The notes: generated by a model from the sequence alone, not told the origin. Shown: positions 24,668 to 33,967, counted from the stretch's first letter. The stretch is DNA of 64,000 bases from Polyangium jinanense (GCF_028435365.1 NZ_JAGTJJ010000053.1:20778-84777), one strand, 5' to 3'. Translations and numbers: made by a program.

Positions 24668-26632
24668 ATGGCGTCTGCTGCTCTCGCCGATCCCTTCGCC
24701 TGGGTGGGCCAAACCATCGACGGCAAGTTCCGCATCGAGGCGGTCGTCGGCGAAGGCGGGTTCGGCATCGTGTACCGCGCCCAGCACCTCGGGCTCGGCG
24801 AGCCGGTCGCCGTCAAGTGCCTGAAGATTCCCCCTACCCTCGCCCCGGACGAACGCGAACGTTTCCAGCAGAGCTTCCTCGAAGAAGGGCGCCTGCTCCG
24901 CAAGCTCTCGCGCGCCACACCTTCGGTCGTCCAGGCCCTCGACGTCGGCGCGGCCGTCGCCCCGAGCGGGGTCTGGGCGCCGTATCTCGTGCTCGAATGG
25001 CTCCACGGCGAGACACTCGAAGCATTCCTCGCGCGCCGGAACGCGGACAAACAGGGAGGCATGCCCCTCGCCGACGCCGCGGCGCTGCTCGAACCCGCGG
25101 CGCTCGCGCTCGCCGCGGCGCACGACGAGGGCATCGCGCATCGAGACATCAAACCCGCGAACCTCTTCCTGAGCGACGTGGGGGGCGCAGCCCCGCACAC
25201 CCCCGCCGGCGCGCCCACGATGAAGGTGCTCGATTTCGGCATCGCCAAGGTCATCGCCGACAATGCCTCGATCACCCGCGCGATGGAGCAGACCGGGCAC
25301 GCGCCGTCGATTTTCACGCCCTTTTATGGTGCGCCCGAGCAATTCAATCGGAGGTTCGGCGCGACCGGGCCGTGGACCGACGTGTATGCGCTCGCGCTCG
25401 TGCTCGTCGAGCTCTGCTCGGGCAAAAGCGCGCTCGTCGGCGACGACGTCACGCAGCTCTACATCGCCACGACCGACGTCTCGCTCCGGCCCACGCCCCG
25501 CACCCACGGCGTACGCACGAGCCACGCCATCGAGGCCGTCTTCCAGAAGGCGCTCGCAATCGAGCCACGCGGCCGATACACCTCGGCGCGGCTGTTCTGG
25601 GACGCGCTGCGCGAGGCGCTCCCCTCGCCCATCGAGGACGACGCGCCGGGCACCACCGTGGTCCGCGGAGACATCCACGATTCGCTCACGACCTCGCCCC
25701 AGATCACCGAAGCCCGCACGAGCAAACCCGTCTCCTCGCGGCGCTCTCTTTTCGCGGCGACCGGCGCATTCATGTTCGTCGCGGCCGCGCTCACGGCGTC
25801 CTTCGTGATCAAGAATCGAGGCGAGATCGAGCCCATTCCGACGGTCTCCCGCATGGGCCCCGAGTTTGGCCACGTGGAGCTCCCGAGCCCGACGGCGGAC
25901 ATGGTCCTCGTGCCCGCAGGCAGCTTCACGATGGGGCACGCGAAGGAAGGCAAAACCGAAAAACCGGCGCACACCGTGACGATCTCGAAGCCGTTTTACA
26001 TCGACCGCACCGAGGTCGCAGCGGAGGAGTACACGCGCTGCGTGGCCGCGGGGAAATGCACGCGGAGCGGCGTGCACGGGCCAGGCGTGGACGAGGCCGA
26101 CGCCACGAAGTTCGCGCCCTTCTGCACGGAGCCCGATCCGGCGAAGGCGCGCCACCCCATCAATTGCATCGACCAAGGGCAGGCGGCAAAGCTCTGCGCA
26201 TTCCTCGGCAAACGATTGCCGACGGAGGCCGAATGGGAATACGCCGCGCGTGGCAAGGACGAGCGTCTCTATCCCTGGGGCGAGGAGCCCGCCACGTGCA
26301 CGCTCGGCAATTTCTCGCGCGCGGCGGGCCAGTGCCCAGGACGAGCGAAAGGCACGATGCCCGTGGGCTCGTTCCCCGATCACGCAAGCCCCTTCGGCGC
26401 GCTCGACATGGCCGGCAACGTCTGGGAATGGGTCGCGGACGCCTTCGATCCGGGCGCCTACACCAAAGCCGAGCGCAAGGACCCACTCGTTCCCACAGGC
26501 GCGAAGGGCGTGATCCGCGGCGGCTCCTGGGATTTCGTGTCGAGCGCCGCTAAGACGACGACACGGTACGCATTCGACCGCGCCACGGGCCACGTCAGCA
26601 CGGGCGTGCGTTGCGCGAAGGCCGCAGACTGA
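24668..26632 (+). CDS. Ser/Thr protein kinase with extracytoplasmic FGE/SUMF1-like domain
   Basis: 654-residue membrane receptor kinase. Kinase domain residues 20-315 contain GEGGFG, Lys50 (VAVK), the catalytic loop HRDIKPAN with Asp160 and LDFG with Asp189. A single membrane helix covers about 361-381. The outer part (411-654) is a formylglycine-generating-enzyme-like domain (MVLVPAGSFTMGH, GKRLPTEAEWEYAARG, GALDMAGNVWEWVADAF). The C-terminal segment GGSWDFVSSAAKTTTRYAF lacks the paired active-site Cys of true formylglycine generators. The outer domain is therefore more likely a ligand-binding sensor. Such fusions occur in myxobacteria. Confidence 0.92.
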   Translation: MASAALADPFAWVGQTIDGKFRIEAVVGEGGFGIVYRAQHLGLGEPVAVKCLKIPPTLAPDERERFQQSFLEEGRLLRKLSRATPSVVQALDVGAAVAPSGVWAPYLVLEWLHGETLEAFLARRNADKQGGMPLADAAALLEPAALALAAAHDEGIAHRDIKPANLFLSDVGGAAPHTPAGAPTMKVLDFGIAKVIADNASITRAMEQTGHAPSIFTPFYGAPEQFNRRFGATGPWTDVYALALVLVELCSGKSALVGDDVTQLYIATTDVSLRPTPRTHGVRTSHAIEAVFQKALAIEPRGRYTSARLFWDALREALPSPIEDDAPGTTVVRGDIHDSLTTSPQITEARTSKPVSSRRSLFAATGAFMFVAAALTASFVIKNRGEIEPIPTVSRMGPEFGHVELPSPTADMVLVPAGSFTMGHAKEGKTEKPAHTVTISKPFYIDRTEVAAEEYTRCVAAGKCTRSGVHGPGVDEADATKFAPFCTEPDPAKARHPINCIDQGQAAKLCAFLGKRLPTEAEWEYAARGKDERLYPWGEEPATCTLGNFSRAAGQCPGRAKGTMPVGSFPDHASPFGALDMAGNVWEWVADAFDPGAYTKAERKDPLVPTGAKGVIRGGSWDFVSSAAKTTTRYAFDRATGHVSTGVRCAKAAD

Positions 26633-26748
26633 AGCGGCCGATCTTTCGGCACGGCTGCCAACGTGTTGGAGAGCTGCCGACGCATTGGAGGCTTCCTTGC
26701 GCCGCTTCCCTTTCGCACCTACGAAAAGACGCGAAAGAGGAGGCGAAC

Positions 26749-27342
26749 ATGGCCATCATCCCGGCGAAGTACACGGCGAAAGATTATTCGGCGCTCAAGG
26801 GTCTGCAGGGCATCACCGACGATCAGGTCGCCGTCCACCTCACGCTTTACAATGGATACGTCACGCGCTCGAACAAGCTGAACGAGACGCTCGCGTCGAT
26901 GGTCGCCGAGAACAAGGCGAGCACGTTCGAGTACAACGAGCTGAAACGCCGCGCAGGCTGGGAGATCAACGGCGTCCTGCTCCACGAGTATTACTTCGAC
27001 AACCTCACGGCAAAGGCCACGGACGGCAAGGACTCGCGGTTCGCCGAGGCCATCGCGCGCCAGTACGGCAGCTTCGACGACTGGAAGAAGGACTTCCTCG
27101 GCGTCGCCAAGATGCCAGGCGTCGGCTGGGCCATCACGTATTTCGACCCCACGCGCGGCCAATTCGACAATTACTGGATCGACCGCCACGACGTCGGCCA
27201 CCCCGCAGGCCACCGCCCGATCGTGGTGCTCGACCTCTGGGAGCACGCCTGGAGCGCGTACCTCAAGCCCACCGAGCGCGCGAAGTACCTCGAGGACTTC
27301 TTCGCGAACGTGAGCTGGAGCGTCGTCGACGGGCGGCTCTGA
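26749..27342 (+). CDS. Superoxide dismutase, Fe/Mn family
   Basis: 197-residue cytosolic Fe/Mn superoxide dismutase. Metal ligands by alignment are His30 (VAVHLTLYNGYV), His79 (VLLHEYYFDNL), Asp162 and His166 (VLDLWEHAW). The usual outer-sphere Gln region is divergent (NYWIDRHDVGH), so metal preference cannot be assigned. The ATG has GAGGAGG 8 bases upstream. It is followed by a one-armed copy of the fold-back repeat. Together with msrC and the rubrerythrin group, this makes a third oxidative-defence gene set in the window. Confidence 0.9.
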   Translation: MAIIPAKYTAKDYSALKGLQGITDDQVAVHLTLYNGYVTRSNKLNETLASMVAENKASTFEYNELKRRAGWEINGVLLHEYYFDNLTAKATDGKDSRFAEAIARQYGSFDDWKKDFLGVAKMPGVGWAITYFDPTRGQFDNYWIDRHDVGHPAGHRPIVVLDLWEHAWSAYLKPTERAKYLEDFFANVSWSVVDGRL

Positions 27343-27346
27343 TGGC

Positions 27347-27453
27347 GTAGCGCCGGGGTTTCACCCCGGGCCCGACCAGGGGTTGTCCACCCCTGGACCC
27401 GGACCAGCGCAAGCGCTGGACTGTTGGTGCATCGGCCGCGATGCGGCCGATGC
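27347..27453. repeat. One-armed fold-back repeat, copy D
   Basis: About 107 bp corresponding to one arm of the larger elements: a GCGCCGGGG...CCCCGGGCC hairpin, CAGGGGTTGTCCACCCCTG and CCAGCGCAAGCGCTGG. It ends in a perfect 11-bp hairpin, GCATCGGCCGC-GAT-GCGGCCGATGC (27429-27453). It lies between the convergent superoxide dismutase and lipoprotein genes. Confidence 0.8.
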
Positions 27454-27461
27454 AAAGACAT

Positions 27462-27926
27462 TCAGGGCTCGGCCGGGGGCAAACCCACGCGGAGCATGGC
27501 CTTGTTCGGCACGGTCTCCACGAGGCCGACCCAGACCCCCGTCGCCTGCTGATAACACACCTTCCCGCCCGGCAATTCACGCCCGAGGCTGACGTCTTTC
27601 GTCTCGCTCCCGTGACGCACCGTGACCCGCGCCATGGCGAGGTTCCGATCCGCGGCAACGGGCGTGTATTTGACCTCCCGCACCGTGATCTCCACGCCTT
27701 GCTCGAAAGCAAAGGCCTTGTTCACCTCGACGGCCACGCCAGCGAGCGGCGCCTTGCCCGGGTCCTTTGCGGGGCCAAGCCAGCGCACGTTCTGCACGAC
27801 GGGCGGCTGCGGGCCCTCGCATTCCATCGACGCCTGCGTGGGCGCATCCGGGCCGTCCAGCGTGGCCTCCGAGGCCCCGCATCCGAGGAGACCGATCCCG
27901 AGCATTGCCGCGAAAAACCCCCGCAT
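27462..27926 (-). CDS. Putative lipoprotein, unknown function
   Basis: 154-residue exported protein with a short signal MRGFFAAMLGI ending in the textbook lipobox GLLGC. The mature part begins in an acidic linker, then beta-rich sequence (VRWLGPAKDPGKAPLAGVAV, FEQGVEITVREVKY, NLAMARVTVRH) that looks like an immunoglobulin-type or DUF-like sandwich. I do not recognise the family. The ATG at 27926 has GGAGG 7 bases upstream. It starts 26 bp after the phosphotransferase gene ends. Confidence 0.75.
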   Translation of the reverse strand: MRGFFAAMLGIGLLGCGASEATLDGPDAPTQASMECEGPQPPVVQNVRWLGPAKDPGKAPLAGVAVEVNKAFAFEQGVEITVREVKYTPVAADRNLAMARVTVRHGSETKDVSLGRELPGGKVCYQQATGVWVGLVETVPNKAMLRVGLPPAEP

Positions 27927-27952
27927 GATGTTCCTCCGTGCTCCCATGATGA

Positions 27953-29032
27953 CTAGCCCGCGCGAACCCCGGCGATGTTGCATCCAAGATCGGCCAGCGC
28001 AAAAACCGCGGCCCCAAAAGCGCCCGCGCTCTCCGAGCTCGCGTTGCCTTGCAAGCTGCGCTTGTAGACGCCCTGCGCGATCGCCGCCAACCGAAAAATG
28101 CCGAACGCCATGAAATAAGGCCAGTCCTCGATCTCGCCCCGGCCCGTGAGCTTGCAATACATCTCGACGAGCCCCTTCTCGTCGGGAATGCCAAGCGCCC
28201 CGAAATCCGCACCGACGAGGCTGCCGCGCCCCGGCAGCGCGAGGTGATACCCCATGCAGAGATACGCGAGATCACTCACCGGATGCCCCAGCGTCGAGAG
28301 CTCCCAGTCGATGAGCGCGAGCGCGCGAGGCTCGTTCGCCGCGATGATCACGTTGTCGATGCGATAATCGCCGTGGACGAGCGTGGTCTCGTCATGCTTG
28401 GGCGCGCTCTTTCCGAGGAAGGCCATGAGCGCCTCCATCGCGGGCACATCACCCGTGCGCGAGGCCTCGTACTGGCGCGACCAGCGCTGCACCTGGCGCG
28501 GGACGAACCCGCCGACCTTGCCATAATCGCCAAGGCCAACGGCCGCGTAATCCACGCGGTGGAGGGCGGCGAGCGCGCGGACGAGGTCGTCGTAGATCGC
28601 GCGGCGTTCGTCCGGGCCGCTCGTCCCCGGAAGCTGCGGATCCCAGAAGATCCTGCCCGGGACGTGGCGCATGACGAAAAACGGTGTGCCGATCACGGCC
28701 GGATCCTCGCAGAGCGCGAGGGCGTCGGGCACGGGTACGTCCGAGCCGGCGAGCGCGCGCATGACGCGGTATTCGCGCTCGACCGCGTGCGCCGAAGGCA
28801 GGAGCTCCCCCGGCGGCTTCTTGCGCAGAACGAGCTCGACGTCTCCATCGGGGCCCGAAAAGCCGATCCAGTACGTCGGGTTCGACTGACCGCCCTGGAA
28901 CTGGAGCGCGGTGACCACGCCGCCGCCGCGACACGCGTCGACGTTCGCCGCGAGCCAGCGCGCGAGCGAGGGTTCGTCGAGGCGGTGGGCTTCACGCGGA
29001 GGGCGGGCGCTCTTCGGCGGGACGAGAGGCAT
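27953..29032 (-). CDS. Phosphotransferase family protein (APH/ACAD10-like kinase)
   Basis: 359-residue protein-kinase-like phosphotransferase. It has the N-lobe segment FQGGQSNPTYWIGF, the catalytic loop LVHGDYRIDNVII (H-G-D-x-R-x-x-N) and the metal-binding LALIDWELSTLGHPVSDLAY. This pattern is typical of the ACAD10/acyl-CoA-dehydrogenase-associated branch. It is therefore more likely to phosphorylate a hydroxyacyl-type metabolite than an aminoglycoside. No acyl-CoA dehydrogenase is adjacent. It is in the same direction as the GST gene upstream. Confidence 0.88.
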   Translation of the reverse strand: MPLVPPKSARPPREAHRLDEPSLARWLAANVDACRGGGVVTALQFQGGQSNPTYWIGFSGPDGDVELVLRKKPPGELLPSAHAVEREYRVMRALAGSDVPVPDALALCEDPAVIGTPFFVMRHVPGRIFWDPQLPGTSGPDERRAIYDDLVRALAALHRVDYAAVGLGDYGKVGGFVPRQVQRWSRQYEASRTGDVPAMEALMAFLGKSAPKHDETTLVHGDYRIDNVIIAANEPRALALIDWELSTLGHPVSDLAYLCMGYHLALPGRGSLVGADFGALGIPDEKGLVEMYCKLTGRGEIEDWPYFMAFGIFRLAAIAQGVYKRSLQGNASSESAGAFGAAVFALADLGCNIAGVRAG

Positions 29033-29085
29033 GGCGAGGGGCTTATAACACGAACGCCCCCGCCGTCGTCGATTGGAAAGAGGGC

Positions 29086-29739
29086 TCAGCCGCGGCGTTT
29101 TGCCATGAGCTGGGCAAACGCCTCGCGGCTGTCTTCGCGGACCCGCGCGACGTGCGGCCGCTGGCCGATCCTCTCGACGTACGCAACGACCTGGGGCACC
29201 TCGGCGAAGACGTCCGCGCCGAACACGCGCTGGGTGGCCAGCGAGACGAGCGGGTAGTGCACGGCCACCGCGCAGTCGGCGAGGGTGAACGCGGAGCCGG
29301 CGACGAACGGATCGAACTTCGCGAGCTGCAAGAAGGCCCGGACGCCCTTGGCGAGATCGGCCTTGATCGCGGCCTTGGCCTCGTCGGTGAGCGAAGCGCC
29401 CATGAACGCAGAAGGGTAGGTACGCCGCGCGACGAGCTCGATGTTGAGCTCGAAGATCTGGATGAGTTCGCGGACCTTGGCGCGGGCGAACGGATCACGC
29501 GGATAGAGAGGGTTGTCCGGGTACACCTCCTCCAGGTACTCGCAGATCACCTGCGACTCGCAGACGACGCCGTGCGGCGTCTCCAGGACGGGCACCCGGC
29601 CCATGGGAGATCGCGCGAGATACTCGGGATCCTGGGAGGGAAAACAGCTCGGATCCTCTTCGTGCGGGATGCCCTTCTCCAGGAGAGCGAGGCGGACCTT
29701 GTTGTGGTAATTGCTGATGCGAAAGCCGCAGAGCTTCAT
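29086..29739 (-). CDS. Glutathione S-transferase family protein
   Basis: 217-residue GST-fold protein. The thioredoxin-like N-terminal domain (MKLCGFRISNYHNKVRLALL, then the cis-Pro region GRVPVLETPHGVVCESQVIC) is followed by an all-helical C-terminal domain (SAFTLADCAVAVHYPL). It conjugates or isomerises small molecules using glutathione. Ser9 or Asn10 is the likely activating residue, by position only. The frame is open 16 codons upstream from a TTG, but the ATG at 29739 begins the conserved domain directly. Confidence 0.88.
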   Translation of the reverse strand: MKLCGFRISNYHNKVRLALLEKGIPHEEDPSCFPSQDPEYLARSPMGRVPVLETPHGVVCESQVICEYLEEVYPDNPLYPRDPFARAKVRELIQIFELNIELVARRTYPSAFMGASLTDEAKAAIKADLAKGVRAFLQLAKFDPFVAGSAFTLADCAVAVHYPLVSLATQRVFGADVFAEVPQVVAYVERIGQRPHVARVREDSREAFAQLMAKRRG

Positions 29740-29793
29740 GCGTCGGATGATGGATCGGATGGGGGCTCCGTGGGAAGGGCCTACCAAGAGCCG

Positions 29794-31458
29794 TCAGGCG
29801 GGCGACGCCACGAGGATTTGCGGCAGGGACGGCGTCGCTTGCACGCGCGTGAGCTGGAGCCCCGCGGCGTCGAGGATTCGCTCGAAATCGTGGCGCGTCC
29901 GCTCACGGCCGCCCGTCACGGCAAGGAGGTGGAGGTCACAGAGCCCACCGCCGGGTCCGACTTCGTCGAGCACCATTTCCACGATGGCAATGCGGCCGCC
30001 TGGTTTTAATGCATCACGCGCGCGGGCGAGAAGGCGGATCGCGTCGGGGTCGTCCCAGTCGTGGAGCACACGCGCGAGGAGCACGACGTCGGCCGAGACA
30101 GGCCAGGGCTCGAAGAGGTTCGTTTCGACGAACCGAACGGAGGCCCTCGGCTCGGCTGCCGCCACGACGCCCGGGAGATCGAGCACGAGGACCTGGCTCG
30201 AAGGCCACGTCGCGGCGACGAGAGATGCAAGCGTGCCCGTGCCTCCGCCCGCGTCGACGACGACATCGCCGGCCTGAATGGGCAAACACGCAACCAGGGG
30301 CTCGTAATCGTACCGGGCGTAGCTCTCCAGCATGCGGTGGTGCGTGCGGCATCGTTCCGGCAAGCGCGCGACCTCGCGGAAGATGTCGTCGGGCCGATGG
30401 ACCTCGGCGCGTAATGCCCTCGCGAGAGAGGTCCACCGCTCCCGGAGCGGTCCCGCGTATTCGAGCGCGGCGCCGGTGAGCGTGAGCGGATGATCCGCGC
30501 GGAGAAACGCGCCTTTGGGTGTGGCGATCCAGTCGCCGTCGGGTCGCCGCGTGGCCACGCCGAGTTCCGCGAGGGCCCGGAGCAAACGCCGCATCTTGTC
30601 GACGGGCGTCCCGCAATGCTCCGCGAGAGCGTTTTCCGTGCCGGGCAAACCGTCGAATACGCCGAGGGACACGGCCGCGGCGAGCGTATCCGTCCTCCAG
30701 TGCCCCACGAGGTCCGCGGAGAGCGCGGCGAAATCGGTCGCGCGGGCGGGCCGAATCTCCACGATCGTATCGCCTCGCTCGTCGATGACCTCGCGTCCCC
30801 CGTCGAATCGCTCGACGCGCGCCTGGCCATTGTAGAACGGCTCGACCGCCTCGAATCGGCGCGCGTACATGGCCCGCCCTCCCCGATCCACGTGCATCCA
30901 CCCGGATTCGTCCCGCGCGCGGGCAAACCCCTTGTGGAACACGTCGAGGTCCACGAACCAGAGGCCATGCCAAAGCGTGCCGTCCGCGCGAACGTGGGTC
31001 GAACGCCCGTCCTCGGCCTGCACCACGGCCGAGCCCTCGCGAAAATCGCCGGCATAACGCCATCGCGTCGCGGAAATCGGACGACCCCCGGGATCGAGGT
31101 GGCCGTAGAGCCCGCGATCGTCACGGAAGGCGCATCGATCGTGCTGATAGTTCCCGCACCAGGCGTGACGGTCGTGATAGAGGTCGGTCCCCTCCGGCAG
31201 GATATGGTGCCATCCATCCCGCCCGCGCACGGCGGCTCGGCCCTCGTAAAAGCCGAACGTGCGCTCGAAGCGCCGCGGATATGCGGCCCGTCCAAACACG
31301 TCGATGTGAAAGGCCTCGTCCGCGCGGCGCACGGGCGCGAGGCCCGGCGCATGGAACGCGAGGACCTCGTCGAACCGCTCGTCGTAAAGGGGCTCGCCAG
31401 AGACGACGTGGTGCGTGCCCTCCTCGGCCACGCGCGCGCGTTGCCATTCCATCGTCAT
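29794..31458 (-). CDS. WG-like repeat protein fused to COMT-type O-methyltransferase
   Basis: 554-residue fusion. Residues about 20-235 hold five or so repeats of roughly 38 residues with the pattern F-x-G-x-A-x-V-x-x-x-D-G-x-x-x-I-x-x-x-G (YEGRAAVRGRDGWHHILPEG, YNGQARVERFDGGREVIDER), resembling WG repeats. Residues 245-320 form the winged-helix dimerisation part. Residues 395-550 are the SAM-binding domain of the caffeate-O-methyltransferase family (VVDAGGGTGTLASLV at 401-414, LHDWDD at 465-470). It should methylate a small molecule or a carrier-bound substrate. Its ATG overlaps the stop of the upstream fusion gene by 4 bases (ATGA), implying translational coupling. Confidence 0.88.
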   Translation of the reverse strand: MTMEWQRARVAEEGTHHVVSGEPLYDERFDEVLAFHAPGLAPVRRADEAFHIDVFGRAAYPRRFERTFGFYEGRAAVRGRDGWHHILPEGTDLYHDRHAWCGNYQHDRCAFRDDRGLYGHLDPGGRPISATRWRYAGDFREGSAVVQAEDGRSTHVRADGTLWHGLWFVDLDVFHKGFARARDESGWMHVDRGGRAMYARRFEAVEPFYNGQARVERFDGGREVIDERGDTIVEIRPARATDFAALSADLVGHWRTDTLAAAVSLGVFDGLPGTENALAEHCGTPVDKMRRLLRALAELGVATRRPDGDWIATPKGAFLRADHPLTLTGAALEYAGPLRERWTSLARALRAEVHRPDDIFREVARLPERCRTHHRMLESYARYDYEPLVACLPIQAGDVVVDAGGGTGTLASLVAATWPSSQVLVLDLPGVVAAAEPRASVRFVETNLFEPWPVSADVVLLARVLHDWDDPDAIRLLARARDALKPGGRIAIVEMVLDEVGPGGGLCDLHLLAVTGGRERTRHDFERILDAAGLQLTRVQATPSLPQILVASPA

Positions 31459-33803
31459 GGCGTTCCCACCGGTTTGCGCATGTTGCAGCCGAGGCAAAGG
31501 CCTCGCGTTCGATAGGTCGCGACGAGGCGCCGATACGGTTCTCCGTTCCAGATTTCCAAAAGCCCCTGGGCACGCAGCGACCCGAACTCGCCGAGCGTGC
31601 GTCGCTGCTCGTCCGGGGCGCAGCACGGATCGAACCGGCCCTCCGCGCTCACCCACGCCTCTTGCCCCAAAAAGGGACAAGGCCCGCCCGGCGCGAGGTC
31701 TTCCGACGCGGATTCCGAGAGGAGGAAAATGTTCTCCAGCAGGAGGTATTTTCCATTGGACAACGTCTTCGCCGACGCCGCGGCACGCGCGTCGAGCACG
31801 GCCGCGTTCCACCGCTGGATCGCTTCGGGGCTCCGCCGCATCGAGAGCTCTTCGATCTCCGGGAAATGCGCCCAGAGGTGGTGGCCTTTGACGCGATCGA
31901 CGCCGAGCTCGATCGCGAGCCGCACGATATCGGCGAGTTCGTGGACGTTCGTCTCCAGGAACGTGAGCTGAAACGTGACGCGGCACCGGTCGGGGTTCGT
32001 CCGGGCATGCGTGTCGCGCACATCGACGAAGGTGCGCACGTCGTCGAGCATCTTCTCCCATCGCGCGCCGATCATGACGCGCTCCTGTGTCCCCTTCGTG
32101 GCGCCGTTCCAGGAGATTTTGACGTCCGACGTCACGGGCACGATACGCTCGGCCCAGGCGCGGGCGCCGAGGCGCGGGAACGTCCCGTTCGTGGTGAGGT
32201 TCATCTTCACGCCGTACTTGCGGCAGAGCTCGATGATCTCCTCGAAATGCTCGTAGAGGAGCGGCTCGCCCATGGTGGAGGGGATGATCTCGCGGAGGCC
32301 CTTGCCCGCGGCCTCTTCGACCACCTTGCGAACGAGCTCGATCGGCATGACCCGGCGAGGTTTGCCGAGGAGCCGGCGTTTGTCCTGCTTGTCGCTGTGC
32401 GGGGAGTGCTCCTCGCACATCACGCATTGCAGGTTGCAGGTGTCCGGGTTCGTGTCGAACGTGATGCGCCACGGCCCCGGCCGCGGATCGAGCCGGGCCG
32501 TGTCCCTGCGCGCGAGGGCTTTTTCGTACATGGCCTCGACCGCGCGCACGTGCGAATCGATGTCGGGGACGCGACCTTCCGGATCCTGCACGTACCCTCG
32601 GCTCCCGAGGCGCCGCGCGAGGTCCGGCTCGTCAACGAGGCGCTGCATCTGCTTCGCGAGCGCCGAGGGATCGCGGTGCGCGAACAGGAGGCCATTCTCC
32701 TCGTGATGGACGTACTCTGCCATTCCGCCGACATCCGCCGTGATCACGGGGACGCCGGCCGCGAGGGCCTCGTGAATGACGAGCGGAGAGTTCTCCACCC
32801 ACACGCTCGGTACGATGATCGCATCGACCCGATCGAAGACGTCGCGCACCATGTCCTGGTTGCGATATTCGGGAAGCCATTCGATGCGGCCGGGCGCGTC
32901 GCCGGGCAGCCGCCTTCCGAGCTCCCGCAACGCATCCGTGTCCTGCCCCCGCGGTCGCCCCCAGATCCGCAGGCGCGCGTCCCCACGAACCGCGCCGAAG
33001 GCCTCGATCAAATGGTGAATTCCTTTGGCCGGGATGTGCGTCCCGATGTACCCGAACGTGAACGGCTCGCCGCGCTCCCGGCGGCGTCCCCGAAGTCTTT
33101 CGAGTTCGAACCCGTAATCGAGGTACGTGAGCTTCCGTGGCGGGATTCCGAAATGATCACGGTACCGATCGTGGAGATACCGCGAAGGCGCAACGAAGAC
33201 GTCCACGAGCTCGACCATTTCGCGCACGTGTTTCATGCGCCGCGACACCCAGCCCGTCCAGTAGGCGACGTCCTCGGCACGCTCGTCGGGCGCGCCGGAG
33301 AAATACCGCGCGTAGCAGCGCTCGGCGCATGTTCGATCTTCCTGCCCGTCGCAGGCGGCCCAGAGGTTGTTCGGATCTTCCGGGTGCATCTGCATGAACT
33401 GGCCGCGCGGACACATGAGCCAGTAATCGTGCAGCGTGTAAACGATGGGGATCTGTCGCGTGGCCGGGACGACGAGGAGCGACGTGGAGAGGTGATTGAG
33501 GTGGCCCACGTGGACCACGTCGGGGCGAAGCTCGTCGCAGAGCTCGGCGAACCGCTGATCCACCTCGACGTGCCTGTACCTGTCGCGGCTCCGCGGCATG
33601 TTGACGACGTGCAGGGTGACGCGCGAATCGGACACGTCGTGCTCGCGCCGGAGCGCGAAATCGGGGGCGAACGAGTCCTCCTCGCGCGTGAAGACGTGCA
33701 CCTCGTGGCGCGGCGCGAGCGCGTGGCAGAGGGTCTGCGTGTACACTTCCGAGCCGGCGTTGTACCGCATCGGGTACCCGTGAATGACCTGCAGGATCTT
33801 CAT
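31455..33803 (-). CDS. Glycosyltransferase (GT4) fused to radical SAM/SPASM enzyme
   Basis: 782-residue fusion. Residues 1-430 form a GT-B glycosyltransferase (MKILQVIHGYPMRYNAGSEV, VYTLHDYWLMCPRGQF, FGYIGTHIPAKGIHHLIEAF, then VPSVWVENSPLVIHEALAAG). Residues 450-700 form a radical SAM domain with the 4Fe-4S motif Cys456-x3-Cys460-x2-Cys463 and the GEP motif at 512-514. Residues 709-773 form a SPASM-type auxiliary cluster (Cys709, 727, 728, 770, 773). SPASM enzymes modify peptides or small molecules; the joined transferase suggests sequential C-H chemistry and glycosylation of one product, which is inference. GGGGAG precedes the ATG by 7 bases. Confidence 0.9.
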   Translation of the reverse strand: MKILQVIHGYPMRYNAGSEVYTQTLCHALAPRHEVHVFTREEDSFAPDFALRREHDVSDSRVTLHVVNMPRSRDRYRHVEVDQRFAELCDELRPDVVHVGHLNHLSTSLLVVPATRQIPIVYTLHDYWLMCPRGQFMQMHPEDPNNLWAACDGQEDRTCAERCYARYFSGAPDERAEDVAYWTGWVSRRMKHVREMVELVDVFVAPSRYLHDRYRDHFGIPPRKLTYLDYGFELERLRGRRRERGEPFTFGYIGTHIPAKGIHHLIEAFGAVRGDARLRIWGRPRGQDTDALRELGRRLPGDAPGRIEWLPEYRNQDMVRDVFDRVDAIIVPSVWVENSPLVIHEALAAGVPVITADVGGMAEYVHHEENGLLFAHRDPSALAKQMQRLVDEPDLARRLGSRGYVQDPEGRVPDIDSHVRAVEAMYEKALARRDTARLDPRPGPWRITFDTNPDTCNLQCVMCEEHSPHSDKQDKRRLLGKPRRVMPIELVRKVVEEAAGKGLREIIPSTMGEPLLYEHFEEIIELCRKYGVKMNLTTNGTFPRLGARAWAERIVPVTSDVKISWNGATKGTQERVMIGARWEKMLDDVRTFVDVRDTHARTNPDRCRVTFQLTFLETNVHELADIVRLAIELGVDRVKGHHLWAHFPEIEELSMRRSPEAIQRWNAAVLDARAAASAKTLSNGKYLLLENIFLLSESASEDLAPGGPCPFLGQEAWVSAEGRFDPCCAPDEQRRTLGEFGSLRAQGLLEIWNGEPYRRLVATYRTRGLCLGCNMRKPVGTP

Positions 33804-33967
33804 GTTCCGCTCCCCTGCCGAACCTCGTTCATCCTACACGTGATCCCCTCGCGGATCTCTATCCGCGGAGCTTAGCCGAGGACCTTCGCCAGCCACCTTG
33901 CGGTCAGCTCGCGATATGGCGTGCCCATGATGGCTTTCGGAGACCGTCCGGGCTAGAGTCTGTCGGC

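Noticed and set aside
27953..29032. Aminoglycoside resistance gene
   Set aside because: The catalytic motifs fit the ACAD10-like branch of the phosphotransferase family, and nothing points to antibiotic substrates.
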